From: Aequorivita lipolytica | Lineage (GTDB): Bacteria > Bacteroidota > Bacteroidia > Flavobacteriales > Flavobacteriaceae | Direction: 5' to 3' | DNA length: 64,000 nt | NCBI RefSeq assembly: GCF_007997135.1 | Contig: NZ_VORU01000001.1 | Coordinates: 62,001-126,000, forward strand | In this document: positions 9,677 to 19,091 of the stretch, piece after piece | How positions within the stretch are numbered: position 1 is the stretch's first letter | Layout: each line of letters opens with the position of its first letter | Translations under genes and position numbers: made by a program | Notes under the pieces: model-generated | Seen by the model: the letters and a program-made list of their open reading frames with translations, nothing else | The model's database searches: none | Told to the model about the DNA's origin: nothing

Positions 9677-9690
9677 CCCGCCTTCGCGGG
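9677..9690. repeat. GC hairpin just upstream of the isoaspartyl peptidase start
   Basis: CCCGC-CTTC-GCGGG hairpin ending 8 nt before the ATG at 9699. It is a further interspersed-repeat type and falls in the ribosome-loading region of the mRNA, where it could lower translation. Confidence 0.6.
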
Positions 9691-9698
9691 CATGAACA

Positions 9699-10634
9699 AT
9701 GAATAAAAAATATTCAATGGTAATCCACGGCGGCGCTGGGACACTGGTAAAAGGGTTGATGACCCCTGAAAAGGAAGAGGAGTATAAAGCTGCTTTAAAT
9801 GAAGCTCTAGAAAAAGGATATGCAATTCTTGAAAACGGCGGAAGTGCAATGGATGCTGTTGAAACTGCCGTTAACAATTTGGAAGACTCGCCGCTTTTCA
9901 ACGCTGGAAAGGGAAGTGTTTTTACAAATGACGGTACCCACGAAATGGATGCTGCAATTATGGACGGCAAGACTCGGGATGCAGGCGCTGTTTCATTAAT
10001 AACAGGAATTAAAAATCCTATCTCTTTAGCACGGGACGTAATGGATAAAACCGATCACGTTTTTCTCGCTGGGGAAGGTGCTATGCGTTTTGCGAAAAGT
10101 TTAGACTATACACTAGAAACTCCAGAATATTTTTATGATGAACACAGATATCAGCAGTGGCAAAACATAAAAGATAGCGATAAATTCGAGCTGGATCACA
10201 GTATGAAAAAAGAAGGCAAGTTTGGAACCGTAGGCGCAGTAGCTTGCGATAAAAGTGGAAATATTGCCGCCGCAACCTCAACTGGTGGAATGACCAATAA
10301 ACGCTGGGGACGCGTGGGAGATAGCCCGATGATTGGCGTAGGAAACTACGCAAACAACAAAACCTGTGCGGTAAGCTGCACAGGCAGTGGTGAATTTTTT
10401 ATTCGCGGCGTGGTTGCTTACGATGTTTCCTGCTTGATGGAATATAAGGGAATGACTTTGGTGGAAGCTGCTTCCGAAGTAATAAACAAGCGTGTTTTAG
10501 AAATTGGCGGCGACGGCGGCCTAATTGCCGTGGACGCAAAGGGAAATATAGCAATGCCCTTCAACACCGAAGGAATGTACCGCGCCTTCAAAACTTCTGA
10601 AGAAAAAAAAGAGATTGGAATTTATAAAGATTAA
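9699..10634 (+). CDS. iaaA: Isoaspartyl peptidase / plant-type L-asparaginase
   Basis: 311-residue N-terminal nucleophile hydrolase. The family is made as a precursor that cuts itself just before a threonine; here the site is GKFG-TVGAVACD with Thr177 as nucleophile. Other family signatures are IHGGAGT at the N-terminus, FNAGKGSVFT, and ATSTGGMTNKRWGRVGDSP in the beta subunit. It hydrolyses beta-aspartyl dipeptides and asparagine. No signal peptide, so cytoplasmic. It converges on the cyanophycinase gene with an 18-bp gap. Cyanophycinase releases beta-Asp-Arg, which this enzyme can split to Asp and Arg, so it is probably the last step of cyanophycin breakdown. Confidence 0.92.
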   Translation: MNKKYSMVIHGGAGTLVKGLMTPEKEEEYKAALNEALEKGYAILENGGSAMDAVETAVNNLEDSPLFNAGKGSVFTNDGTHEMDAAIMDGKTRDAGAVSLITGIKNPISLARDVMDKTDHVFLAGEGAMRFAKSLDYTLETPEYFYDEHRYQQWQNIKDSDKFELDHSMKKEGKFGTVGAVACDKSGNIAAATSTGGMTNKRWGRVGDSPMIGVGNYANNKTCAVSCTGSGEFFIRGVVAYDVSCLMEYKGMTLVEAASEVINKRVLEIGGDGGLIAVDAKGNIAMPFNTEGMYRAFKTSEEKKEIGIYKD

Positions 10635-10651
10635 TTTGACTAATTCCTAAA

Positions 10652-11524
10652 CTATAAAGTTTGAGATTCAATAACCCGAATATGATGCGGTGATATTTTA
10701 AGTTTATTTTTCTTAATATCGAAACGGTCGCCGTTTGCCAGAATATGTGTTTTTAAATTATTGAGGGACATTGGCGTGCCGTTTTCAACCAATGCTTGAT
10801 TGTTGTGCTTCAATTTTCTTGGGTCAAAAAGGATGACCATTCCTGAGCCAATCACTTCAACAATATTGCACTTTTTGATAACGAGTCCGGTATCTTCCGC
10901 CAAACCAATGCCGATGAGTTTGGGGAAACGGGCAACGGCTTCTGCAAGCCTTCCAAAGCGCCCACGACGTATAAAGTGTGAATCTATTATCAAATTCGGA
11001 ATAAAGCCCATGCCTTCTCCCATCAAAACCGCACCTTTGGTAAAGGCTTCTTTAATTCCTCCACCTTTAATCATTTCTTGACTCATGCACATTGCTCCGG
11101 CGCTTGTGCCTGCAATAATGAAATTTTCACTTTGGTATTTTTCCCTAATAATTTCGTGCAATTGAGTGCCGCCAATGTACTTTACAATTTTTGACTGATC
11201 GCCACCAGAAAACATAACGCAGTTGGCTTTTTTCATCAGCTCCAAAAAGTCTGGATTTTCGGCTTCCTCCCGACTTCTAATGTCCATAATATGAACATTA
11301 TTGCAGTCCAGTTTATTAAAAGCATTAAGATAATTTTCGCTTACTTCCACCGGAATACTAGAGGCAGTTGGTATAACAATTATAGTGGCTTTAACGCCGC
11401 CACTTTCACGAACCACACGTGAAAGAATACCATCCTGTATATATTCTAAAGTATATCTTTCGTTTTCGCCGTTTCCTTTGTCTTCATTTCCACCTATGGG
11501 GATTAGGGTGCCTTTTACGCTCAT
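10652..11524 (-). CDS. cphB: Cyanophycinase
   Basis: Serine peptidase of the S51 class that degrades cyanophycin (a poly-aspartate with arginine side chains) to beta-Asp-Arg dipeptides. About 290 residues from the chosen start, MSVKGTLIPIGGNEDKG, where homology begins. An in-frame ATG at 11578 and further upstream codons are open, but they run into the cphA promoter region. Visible motifs are GGNEDKG, MFSGGDQSK and the nucleophile elbow GTSAGAMCMS, then GLAEDTGLV. Divergent from cphA with under 100 bp between, so the two probably share a control region. Lacks a signal peptide, so intracellular. Confidence 0.92.
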   Translation of the reverse strand: MSVKGTLIPIGGNEDKGNGENERYTLEYIQDGILSRVVRESGGVKATIIVIPTASSIPVEVSENYLNAFNKLDCNNVHIMDIRSREEAENPDFLELMKKANCVMFSGGDQSKIVKYIGGTQLHEIIREKYQSENFIIAGTSAGAMCMSQEMIKGGGIKEAFTKGAVLMGEGMGFIPNLIIDSHFIRRGRFGRLAEAVARFPKLIGIGLAEDTGLVIKKCNIVEVIGSGMVILFDPRKLKHNNQALVENGTPMSLNNLKTHILANGDRFDIKKNKLKISPHHIRVIESQTL

Positions 11525-11620
11525 GAATTTATTTGATTTGGGGTCAAAAATACGGTAATTGTTATAAAAATTAGTCATATATTTATCAAATTCGAACCAA
11601 ACTAACAAATCCGTCAACTT

Positions 11621-14257
11621 ATGCGAATTAGAGAAATCAACGCAATGCGAGGACCAAATTACTGGTCCATTCGTCGTCATAAATTAATAGTAATGGTCCT
11701 GGACCTTGAGGAAATGGAGAATTATCCTTCAAATAAAATCCCGGGATTTATTGATAGGTTAAAAACCATGTTTCCAAGTATGTATGGGCATAGATGTTCT
11801 GTTGGTGAACCTGGCGGTTTTTTTCAACGGGTGGAAGAAGGAACTTGGATGGGCCACATTATTGAGCATATTGCGTTAGAAATTCAGACTATTGCGGGGA
11901 TGGACACAGGTTTTGGAAGAACACGCGGGTATGGGGAAACTGGAGTTTATAATGTGGTTTTTTCATATATGGAGGAAAACGTGGGCCGATACGCTGCCGA
12001 AGCTGCAGTAAAAATTTGTAACGCATTAATTTCAGCAGATGATTATGATCTGGATGCTGATATCCAAAAAATGCGGGAATTACGTGAAGCCGAGCGGTTG
12101 GGGCCTAGTACGGGTTCAATTGTAGAAGAAGCCGCGGCTAGGGGAATCCCTTGGATACGATTAAATAAATACTCACTATGCCAGTTGGGTTACGGTGCCA
12201 ACCAAAAACGCATACAGGCCACCGTAACCAGTGAAACCAGCAGTATTGGGGTGGAATTGGCCTGTGATAAGGAAGACACAAAATTCTTGTTGGAACAGGC
12301 GCAAGTGGAAGTACCGCGAGGCGATATTATTTCACGTGAAAGCAGCTTGGAAGAAGCCTGCCGTTATGTAGGATTTCCATTGGTGGTTAAACCAATAGAT
12401 GGCAACCACGGAAGGGGAATTACGGTGAACATTAAAACTTATGAAGAAGCATTGGTAGCCTTTAGGGCTGCACAAAACATATCTTCAAAAGTTATCATTG
12501 AAAAATATATTACTGGGGAAGACTATAGGCTTTTGGTAATAAATAATGTATTGGTAGCAGCAGCAAAAAGAACTCCCGCACACGTTATAGGTGATGGAAA
12601 ATCAACTATTGAAGAACTGGTTATAACTGTAAATCAAGATCCGCGACGGGGTTACGGACACGAGAATGTTCTAACCCAAATTACCATAAACGACCTCACT
12701 AAAACCATTATCGCTGCCAAAGGTTATACAATTGATTCCGTATTGGCAGAAGGTGAAAGATTGCTTTTAAAAGATACGGCAAACCTTAGCACAGGAGGTA
12801 CGGCAGAGGATGTAACGGATATAGTACATCCTGCAAACGTATCCATGGCGGAACGGATTTCGAAAATAATAGACCTCGATATTTGTGGAATTGATATCAT
12901 GACCACAGATATAAGTCAGCCATTAAATGAAACCGGAGGCGCAGTTTTGGAAGTTAATGCGGGTCCAGGATTTAGAATGCACTTGGCGCCCACATCAGGT
13001 TTACCGCGGAATGTCGCCGCACCAGTTGTTGACAAGCTTTTTCCGCAGCAAGGTGGTACTGGAAGAATCCCGATAATCGCAATTACTGGAACCAATGGAA
13101 AAACCACAACCACACGATTGATTGCCCACATGGCAAAAATGAAAGGTTACAGAGTGGGCTATACCACCAGCGATGGCGTGTACATTCAAAATAGATTATT
13201 GATGAAAGGCGACTGTACCGGTCCCGCAAGTGCAGAATTTGTATTGAAAGACCCAACGGTAAACTTTGCCGTTTTGGAATGTGCCCGTGGCGGCCTGCTT
13301 CGCGCAGGACTCGGTTTCAAAAAATGTGATGTGGGTATTGTAACCAACGTTTCAGGTGACCATTTGGGATTGAAGGGAATACACACAGTTGAGCAACTTG
13401 CAAAAGTAAAAGGTGTAATTCCAGAAACTGTTTTACCAGATGGTTATGCAATATTGAATGCTGATGACGACCTGGTTTACGAAATGCGAAGAACTATTAA
13501 TTGCAACCTCGCACTTTTCTCCATGGATGAAGAAAACCCGCGTATAAAAGCACTTCAAAAACTGGGAGGTATTACCGCTATTTATGAAAATGGATATGTT
13601 ACACTGTGCCGGGGTACCTGGAAAATGCGGATTATGAAAGTCGAAAATATTCCTCTAACTTTTGGCGGGAAAGCAACTTTTATGATTCAGAATGTTCTTC
13701 CAGCAATCATTGCGGCAAATGTGCGCGGTATAAGTATAGAAGATATGAAAGTAGGTTTGGAAACCTTTATCCCATCGCCTTCGCAAACACCGGGGAGATT
13801 GAATCTTTTCAAGTTCGAAAATTTCAGCATCTTACTTGATTATGCACACAACCCGGCTGGAATGCGAGCGCTTCAAAAGTTTACGGATAGCCTGGAAGCT
13901 ACAATTAAAGTAGGTATTATAGCCGGAGTGGGCGATAGAAGGGAAGAAGACACCAACGAATTGGGAAGCATTGCCGCTGAAATGTTTGACGAAATAATTA
14001 TTCGTCAAGACAAACATTTGCGCGGAAAGTCTGAGGAATCGCTCATCAAAATGCTCAATGACGGTATTAAAATGAAGGATCCAAACAAGAAAACTACCAT
14101 TATCCCTTCAGAAAAAGAAGCTATTACCCATGCTGTAAAAAATGCATTAAAAGGCTCGCTCATTATTTGTTGTAGCGATGTAATTCCAGATGCCTTAGAA
14201 CTTGTTATGAAATTTAAAGAGCAGGAAAGTAAGGGCGAAATGATTTTTGCACAATAA
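11621..14257 (+). CDS. cphA: Cyanophycin synthetase
   Basis: 878 residues, the usual length. It polymerises aspartate and arginine into cyanophycin with ATP. An N-terminal CphA-specific domain (1-160, MRIREINAMRGPNYWS) is followed by an ATP-grasp domain (about 220-480; VVKPIDGNHGRGI, VLEVNAGPGFRMH) and a Mur-ligase-like domain (about 485-870; ITGTNGKTTTTRL P-loop, LLDYAHNPAG). The ATP-grasp domain adds Asp and the Mur-like domain adds Arg. Both active-site loops are intact. cphB lies divergently upstream and the isoaspartyl peptidase gene beyond it. The polymer would be a nitrogen and carbon store. Two hairpins follow the stop codon. Confidence 0.96.
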   Translation: MRIREINAMRGPNYWSIRRHKLIVMVLDLEEMENYPSNKIPGFIDRLKTMFPSMYGHRCSVGEPGGFFQRVEEGTWMGHIIEHIALEIQTIAGMDTGFGRTRGYGETGVYNVVFSYMEENVGRYAAEAAVKICNALISADDYDLDADIQKMRELREAERLGPSTGSIVEEAAARGIPWIRLNKYSLCQLGYGANQKRIQATVTSETSSIGVELACDKEDTKFLLEQAQVEVPRGDIISRESSLEEACRYVGFPLVVKPIDGNHGRGITVNIKTYEEALVAFRAAQNISSKVIIEKYITGEDYRLLVINNVLVAAAKRTPAHVIGDGKSTIEELVITVNQDPRRGYGHENVLTQITINDLTKTIIAAKGYTIDSVLAEGERLLLKDTANLSTGGTAEDVTDIVHPANVSMAERISKIIDLDICGIDIMTTDISQPLNETGGAVLEVNAGPGFRMHLAPTSGLPRNVAAPVVDKLFPQQGGTGRIPIIAITGTNGKTTTTRLIAHMAKMKGYRVGYTTSDGVYIQNRLLMKGDCTGPASAEFVLKDPTVNFAVLECARGGLLRAGLGFKKCDVGIVTNVSGDHLGLKGIHTVEQLAKVKGVIPETVLPDGYAILNADDDLVYEMRRTINCNLALFSMDEENPRIKALQKLGGITAIYENGYVTLCRGTWKMRIMKVENIPLTFGGKATFMIQNVLPAIIAANVRGISIEDMKVGLETFIPSPSQTPGRLNLFKFENFSILLDYAHNPAGMRALQKFTDSLEATIKVGIIAGVGDRREEDTNELGSIAAEMFDEIIIRQDKHLRGKSEESLIKMLNDGIKMKDPNKKTTIIPSEKEAITHAVKNALKGSLIICCSDVIPDALELVMKFKEQESKGEMIFAQ

Positions 14258-14347
14258 AAAGCAAAAGCCGCTCCTCCTCAAAAGCGACTTTTCTCTTTAA
14301 CACTGAAAAATGAAAACAATTTGATCAGGACTGATTTCACGACAAAT

Positions 14348-14365
14348 ATAATAGTCGACTATTAT
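14348..14365. repeat. 18-bp perfect palindrome
   Basis: ATAATAGTC and its exact complement, with no loop, in the gap between the convergent cphA and transporter genes. There is no T-run after it, so it is not a typical terminator. A protein-binding site or chance palindrome are both possible. Confidence 0.4.
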
Positions 14366-14403
14366 CCTTTTCTTAATTCAGTATTATTAAAATATTATTA
14401 AAA

Positions 14404-14429
14404 GAAAGCCACACCTCACTGTGGCTTTC
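14404..14429. terminator. Bidirectional terminator after cphA
   Basis: Stem GAAAGCCACA / TGTGGCTTTC with a 6-nt loop, preceded by an A-rich and followed by a T-rich stretch (TTCATT). It can serve both cphA (rightward) and the small transporter gene (leftward). Confidence 0.75.
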
Positions 14430-14437
14430 TTCATTAT

Positions 14438-14461
14438 AACAATTGAAAAGCTTCAATTGTT
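14438..14461. terminator. Second hairpin between convergent genes
   Basis: Stem AACAATTGAA / TTCAATTGTT around AAGC, perfect over 10 bp but AT-rich. It lies 22 bp before the stop codon of the leftward transporter gene and could back up the previous terminator. Confidence 0.5.
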
Positions 14462-14483
14462 GTGTTCTTTCAGGAACGTTTTT

Positions 14484-14801
14484 TCAATTGTATTCAAATA
14501 AAACAATCGCCATTAGCCCAAGGCAGAGTCCTGCAATTTCCTTATGTGAAAGTACTTCGCTATATACCAGCCAGTTTACTAATGAAAGCAGAATTACATT
14601 TACTATTAAAAAGAGAACCGATGCTACAACTATGTTTTTAAAAGTGAAACTGTAAGCCAAAAAACTCAGGCCTACAACATAAAACAACATTCCTCCTGCA
14701 AAATACATTTTGCTGTTGTTGACAACCCAATTTTTCATCAGTAAATCCCCGAACGTATCAAAAAGTGCCCCTGCTGTTATGTAAATTAATGCGTTATTCA
14801 T
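14484..14801 (-). CDS. Small multidrug resistance (SMR)-type transporter
   Basis: 105 residues with four hydrophobic helices, the size and layout of the EmrE/SMR family. These proteins work as dimers in the inner membrane and exchange protons for cations or guanidinium-like compounds. The N-terminal helix aligns as GALFDTFGDLLMK with EmrE GAILAEVIGTTLMK; the essential Glu14 of EmrE would correspond to Asp15 here, a conservative change. A single gene is present, so a homodimer or another partner elsewhere is implied. Substrate unknown. Confidence 0.75.
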   Translation of the reverse strand: MNNALIYITAGALFDTFGDLLMKNWVVNNSKMYFAGGMLFYVVGLSFLAYSFTFKNIVVASVLFLIVNVILLSLVNWLVYSEVLSHKEIAGLCLGLMAIVLFEYN

Positions 14802-14919
14802 CTTAAAATTTTTTGATTAAAAATGTATCGGGGGAGCTAATACATCTCGAATATAGACTGTTACGCAAAAACTATCGGAACTTTTTAGTGAAAGGGATGT
14901 TTTTTCTAGTGAACGACGC

Positions 14920-15606
14920 TTATTTACTCTGTAGCAATTGTTTGAGTGTCGTTTTTTTAGAATTGCTTACAGGAATTTCAAAACCGTTGATGAGCAGGGA
15001 ATCGATTCGCAATGCGTCGATTTTTAGGAGATTCACAAAATAGGAGCGATGTGTTTTGGTGAATTTTTCCGCATTGAGTTGGGCGGCCAGAAATTTTAGT
15101 GTTTTTGGAACTAAATATTCCCGTTCTTGGGTAATCACATAACAATAATTGTCAAATGCTTTTAGATAAAGTATTTGTGATTGCCTAATTTTATAAAGTT
15201 CGTTGTTTGCTGAAAAGCTGAGATATTCTTCATCGTTTTTATAATTATTCCAGGCAATTTCAATATTGCTTCTTAAGCCATTTTCAGTAAAAGGTTTTAC
15301 AATGTATCCCAACGGCCGCGTTTCTTTTACTCTTTGTATGGTGTGTGGATCAGTTTGGGAAGTTAAATATAAATAAGGAATTTTTAATGTATCAAGCTTT
15401 TCGGCAAGGTGAACCCCGTCCTTTTCTCCGTCCAGTTGAATGTCCACGAGTACAAGTTGCGGATTATTTTTACTAATTCCTTCAAGAGCTTCTTCAAAAT
15501 TATCTGTGATTCCACATATGCTATATCCTTGCTTTTTTAAAGCTGTTTCAATAGTAAAAGCAATAAGTGGATCATCTTCCACAATATAAATTTTCAGTTT
15601 GCCCAA
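14920..15606 (-). CDS. LytTR-type response regulator
   Basis: 228 residues. An N-terminal receiver domain (1-120) has the acidic pair in VEDDP, phospho-acceptor Asp55 (VLVDIQLDG), Thr/Ser in YLTSQTD and Lys104 in VKPF. A C-terminal LytTR DNA-binding domain (about 130-225) shows YLKAFDNYCYV and KTHRSYFVNL. It lies 21 bp downstream of the histidine kinase gene on the same strand and is presumably its partner. Targets are unknown. Confidence 0.92.
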   Translation of the reverse strand: MGKLKIYIVEDDPLIAFTIETALKKQGYSICGITDNFEEALEGISKNNPQLVLVDIQLDGEKDGVHLAEKLDTLKIPYLYLTSQTDPHTIQRVKETRPLGYIVKPFTENGLRSNIEIAWNNYKNDEEYLSFSANNELYKIRQSQILYLKAFDNYCYVITQEREYLVPKTLKFLAAQLNAEKFTKTHRSYFVNLLKIDALRIDSLLINGFEIPVSNSKKTTLKQLLQSK

Positions 15607-15627
15607 AATGGTTTTTTATTTAAGTTT

Positions 15628-17580
15628 CTAGAGTATTTCAAACTTTTTTATGTTTAAAATCACCTCGGTTCCTTTGTTTTCGGATGAAGTATAATTTAAA
15701 GTTGCTCTCAGTTTTTTTGAAAGTGCATTCATCAGTTTTATTCCGAAGGAAGTATCTTTTATTTCGCCTTCAAAACCTTTTCCGTTGTCTTTAACTTTTA
15801 AAAGAATTTCGTCATCCTTTTTTCTGAATTCTACATAAAGAACACTTTCCGGAGTGATGCTAGTATATGCGTGTTTCAACACGTTTACTATCAATTCATT
15901 CAAAATAAGACCGATAGGGGTAATGGTTTCAATGCTCAGCACAATAGATTCTATATTCAGTTTGTAAGGCAATATTTCGCTTTTGAATTGGTGCGTCTCA
16001 AAAATATCTTTCGTCAATGCTTCTAAATATTCTTTGCTGTCAATACCTACTAATTGGTCTTTATTGTAAAGTCGCTGATGAATCAAAACCATGGAGCGGA
16101 CCCTATTCTGTGCTTCGCGAAGTGCTATTTGTGCCTCTTTATCTTCCATATTTTCGGACTGAAGATATAAAAGAGAAGAGACTATCTGAAAACTGTTTTT
16201 TACGCGGTGGTGGGTTTCCTTCAATAGCACGTTTTTTTCGTCTATGGTTACTTCCAATAAATTTTTCTGCTTCGCCAAAACCAAATTTTTCTTTCTGTTT
16301 TTATAGAAGAAAAACCCAAGGAACGCGGCAAACAAAAACCCAATTACTGAAAGTATGGAATAGAGTTGGCTTTCTTTTTTGCGAGCTACAATTTCGGCAT
16401 TTTTCAAGGCCGAAGTTTTGTTGAACTGAAACTGCATCTCCTGCTCTGTCTGCTTTTTTATATTTTTTTCGTTGAATATTTTTTCCCGCGCATCTTCGTA
16501 AAGCTCAAAATTTACAAGAGATTCCTTGTAATTGCCAATTGCTTTGTAAGCCAAATACAGGCCATTGCAAGCTCTTGAGAATACTTGAAGGTTTTCAGTG
16601 GAAGAAGTAATTTCCTTCGCCTTTATACAATCTGCAATTGCCAAACCGTACTTCTTCTGTTTTAAATAGTGATCACCTCTGTACGCAAGAGATTCGGCAA
16701 GTTTTCCTGATATGTTGCTGCTTTCGTAGAACGAAATTGCATTATTTAAATAGGGCAATGCTTTCTCAAAATTATTCAGGTTTGTGTAGGCAATACCAAT
16801 ATTTAAATCTGAATTTACGATCAATAATTCCGGAGCCCTGCCTTTAGCTTTCAACTCTTTGCCTTCAATAAAAGCCTCCAAGGCTTTGTCATATTTTTCG
16901 GTATTTAAATAGAGATCTCCTTTATTTGTTCTAAAAACTCCCGCAGCTATAAATGAGCTGTCCTGCATTGCAGATTTGTAGCCTTTGTCATAATAATAGC
17001 TTGCTTTTTCATATTCCTCCATCTGGTTGTAGAAATTGGCAATGCTATTATCCGATGCAAGACGTTCTTTTTTATAAATTATTTTTTCTTCACCCACCAG
17101 ACTTATCGTATCCACTTTATCGAGAAATTCTTGTGATTTTAGAGTAAGGGCAAGCGCTCTGGGCATATCTCCTTTTAGCATATACACACCGCCCTCTGTA
17201 TTCAAGATTGAAGATCTCAAAAAAGGGAGTTCGTCATCACGAATAAAGTCTTTTGATTTTTGAATGTAAAAAAGCGAAGAGTCTAAATTTGTATTGTAGT
17301 AATAATAGTTAGAGTAGTAATAATAGGTTGTTGCAAGCAATTTATGAGTATTTGCCTTTTTTGAAATCTCTTCAGACTTTTTTATAAGTTCTAAGCTGCC
17401 CGCTCCATAGCGCAATTTACTAGTAGCTCTGCTTAAAAAGGTTACTTTTTCATCTGCTGTGGTGAGTTTATCGGCTGCGTTTAGAATGGAATCTGTAACC
17501 GCAGCATTAACACTTGACTTTTCCTGCGAAAAACCAGCGAGTCCTATTATAAAGATGAGAAGCGAAAGTGAGGTTTTCAA
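15628..17580 (-). CDS. TPR sensor histidine kinase
   Basis: 650 residues. A signal peptide (LLIFIIGLAGFSQEK) leads to a periplasmic array of tetratricopeptide repeats (about 60-370), then one membrane helix (about 405-425, LYSILSVIGFLFAAFLGFF), then a cytoplasmic kinase of the HisKA_2 class. The phospho-acceptor His sits in KETHHRVKNSFQIV (about 457). The ATP-binding domain has NELIVNVLKHAY (N box), DNGKGFEG and SFGIKLMNAL. It is followed by the LytTR regulator gene. The signal sensed by the TPR region is unknown. Confidence 0.92.
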   Translation of the reverse strand: MKTSLSLLIFIIGLAGFSQEKSSVNAAVTDSILNAADKLTTADEKVTFLSRATSKLRYGAGSLELIKKSEEISKKANTHKLLATTYYYYSNYYYYNTNLDSSLFYIQKSKDFIRDDELPFLRSSILNTEGGVYMLKGDMPRALALTLKSQEFLDKVDTISLVGEEKIIYKKERLASDNSIANFYNQMEEYEKASYYYDKGYKSAMQDSSFIAAGVFRTNKGDLYLNTEKYDKALEAFIEGKELKAKGRAPELLIVNSDLNIGIAYTNLNNFEKALPYLNNAISFYESSNISGKLAESLAYRGDHYLKQKKYGLAIADCIKAKEITSSTENLQVFSRACNGLYLAYKAIGNYKESLVNFELYEDAREKIFNEKNIKKQTEQEMQFQFNKTSALKNAEIVARKKESQLYSILSVIGFLFAAFLGFFFYKNRKKNLVLAKQKNLLEVTIDEKNVLLKETHHRVKNSFQIVSSLLYLQSENMEDKEAQIALREAQNRVRSMVLIHQRLYNKDQLVGIDSKEYLEALTKDIFETHQFKSEILPYKLNIESIVLSIETITPIGLILNELIVNVLKHAYTSITPESVLYVEFRKKDDEILLKVKDNGKGFEGEIKDTSFGIKLMNALSKKLRATLNYTSSENKGTEVILNIKKFEIL

Positions 17581-17810
17581 GTTTTTGTATTCTTTTTCTA
17601 AGATACTACTTTAAAGACCACATATGCAACAACTTAAAATTTATAGAGCTATTATCTTCTGTTTTCTTTTTAAAAAGCTAAAAAGAGTGAAGAGCTAATA
17701 TCTTTCGCATTTCAAAAAAAATATTTTGAAATGATGCTAAAACCGTTAAAATAAAGTGAAGTGCCATTTCAATTTTTTGAAACTTACTACCTTTAAAAAT
17801 TCTTATATCT

Positions 17811-19037
17811 ATGCGCTGGTTTCTATTCATAATCTTTTACATTCTAGTTGATATTTATGCCTTTCAGGCAGTAAAAACACTCACAAAAAGTCCTTGGTTA
17901 CATGGATTTTACGTTTTTATTTCGCTGGCAGTATTGGCAGGTTTGCTTTATGAGCTCTCCTTTTTGGGCACTGCAAAAATGATGCAGCCCCCAAAAATGT
18001 ATTTCTTCGGAATTTTTCTCGCAGTCTTTGTTCCAAAATTGATTATTATCATTTTTATGTTCGGGGAAGACATAGCCCGTTTTTTCGTGGGAATCTTTAT
18101 GAAAGTAGCAGGCAGCGACGAGACAAGTTTTATGGCTTCCCGCAGAAAATTTGTGAGCACTATTGCTTTAGGAATTGCCGCCATTCCCTTTGCATCTTTG
18201 CTTTATGGAATGATTCAAGGCAAATACAATTATAAAGTATTGAAATACGCACTGGAGTTTGATGACTTACCAGATGAATTTGACGGTTTTACGCTAACAC
18301 AGATTAGTGATATTCACAGCGGCAGTTTTGATAACCACAAAAAAGTGGAATATGCCGTGAACCTAATAAATGAACAGCAAAGTGATGTAATTCTTTTTAC
18401 GGGCGATTTGGTAAACAACATTGCAGAGGAAATGAATGATTGGAAGCAACTATTTTCAACCTTAAACGCTCCAAATGGCGTATTTTCCATTCTGGGAAAT
18501 CACGATTATGGCGACTATGTTAATTGGGAAAGTGCTTCGGAAAAAGCTGAAAATCTTCAGAGATTGAAATTACTTCAAAAGGAAATGGGGTGGAATTTGT
18601 TGCTTAACGAAAACAAATACCTAGAACGCAATGGCCAGAAAATAGCCTTGGTAGGGGTTGAAAATTGGGGTGAGAATGGTTTTAAACAAGCAGGTGATCT
18701 CAACAAGGCCTGTGAAGGAATTTCTGATAGCGACTTTAAAATATTGATGAGCCACGATCCATCGCACTGGCAGTCAAAAGTGAAGGAAGATCCGAGGCAT
18801 TTTCATTTAACGCTCAGTGGGCATACACACGGAATGCAATTTGGCATTGAGATTCCCGGCATCATTAAATGGAGCCCCATAAAATACAGATACAAAAATT
18901 GGGCAGGAATTTATGAGGAGTTTGGACGGTATATAAATGTAAACCGCGGTTTCGGCTTTTTGGGGTATCCCGGAAGAGTCGGCATCTGGCCAGAGATTAC
19001 CGTAATACAACTTAAAAAGAAACAGAATACCGTATAA
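17811..19037 (+). CDS. Membrane-bound metallophosphoesterase
   Basis: 408 residues. Four hydrophobic helices in the first 130 residues anchor a calcineurin-like phosphoesterase domain (about 155-400). Its metal-binding motifs are all present: TQISDIHSG, FTGDLVNN, LGNHDYG, and SGHTHGMQF. The family includes YkuE-like enzymes that may act on UDP-sugar lipids or other phosphoesters; the substrate here is not known. It ends about 55 bp before the thioredoxin-like gene, which seems to have its own promoter. Confidence 0.88.
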   Translation: MRWFLFIIFYILVDIYAFQAVKTLTKSPWLHGFYVFISLAVLAGLLYELSFLGTAKMMQPPKMYFFGIFLAVFVPKLIIIIFMFGEDIARFFVGIFMKVAGSDETSFMASRRKFVSTIALGIAAIPFASLLYGMIQGKYNYKVLKYALEFDDLPDEFDGFTLTQISDIHSGSFDNHKKVEYAVNLINEQQSDVILFTGDLVNNIAEEMNDWKQLFSTLNAPNGVFSILGNHDYGDYVNWESASEKAENLQRLKLLQKEMGWNLLLNENKYLERNGQKIALVGVENWGENGFKQAGDLNKACEGISDSDFKILMSHDPSHWQSKVKEDPRHFHLTLSGHTHGMQFGIEIPGIIKWSPIKYRYKNWAGIYEEFGRYINVNRGFGFLGYPGRVGIWPEITVIQLKKKQNTV

Positions 19038-19051
19038 TAATCGGGAAATGT

Positions 19052-19059
19052 TATATTTG
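19052..19059 (+). promoter_or_regulatory. -7 promoter element for the thioredoxin-like gene
   Basis: TATATTTG matches TAnnTTTG exactly and would give a leader of about 25 nt before the ATG at 19092. A -33 TTTG is not obvious. Confidence 0.45.
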
Positions 19060-19091
19060 TAGAACAATTGTTCAACTAACATATTAGGCGA

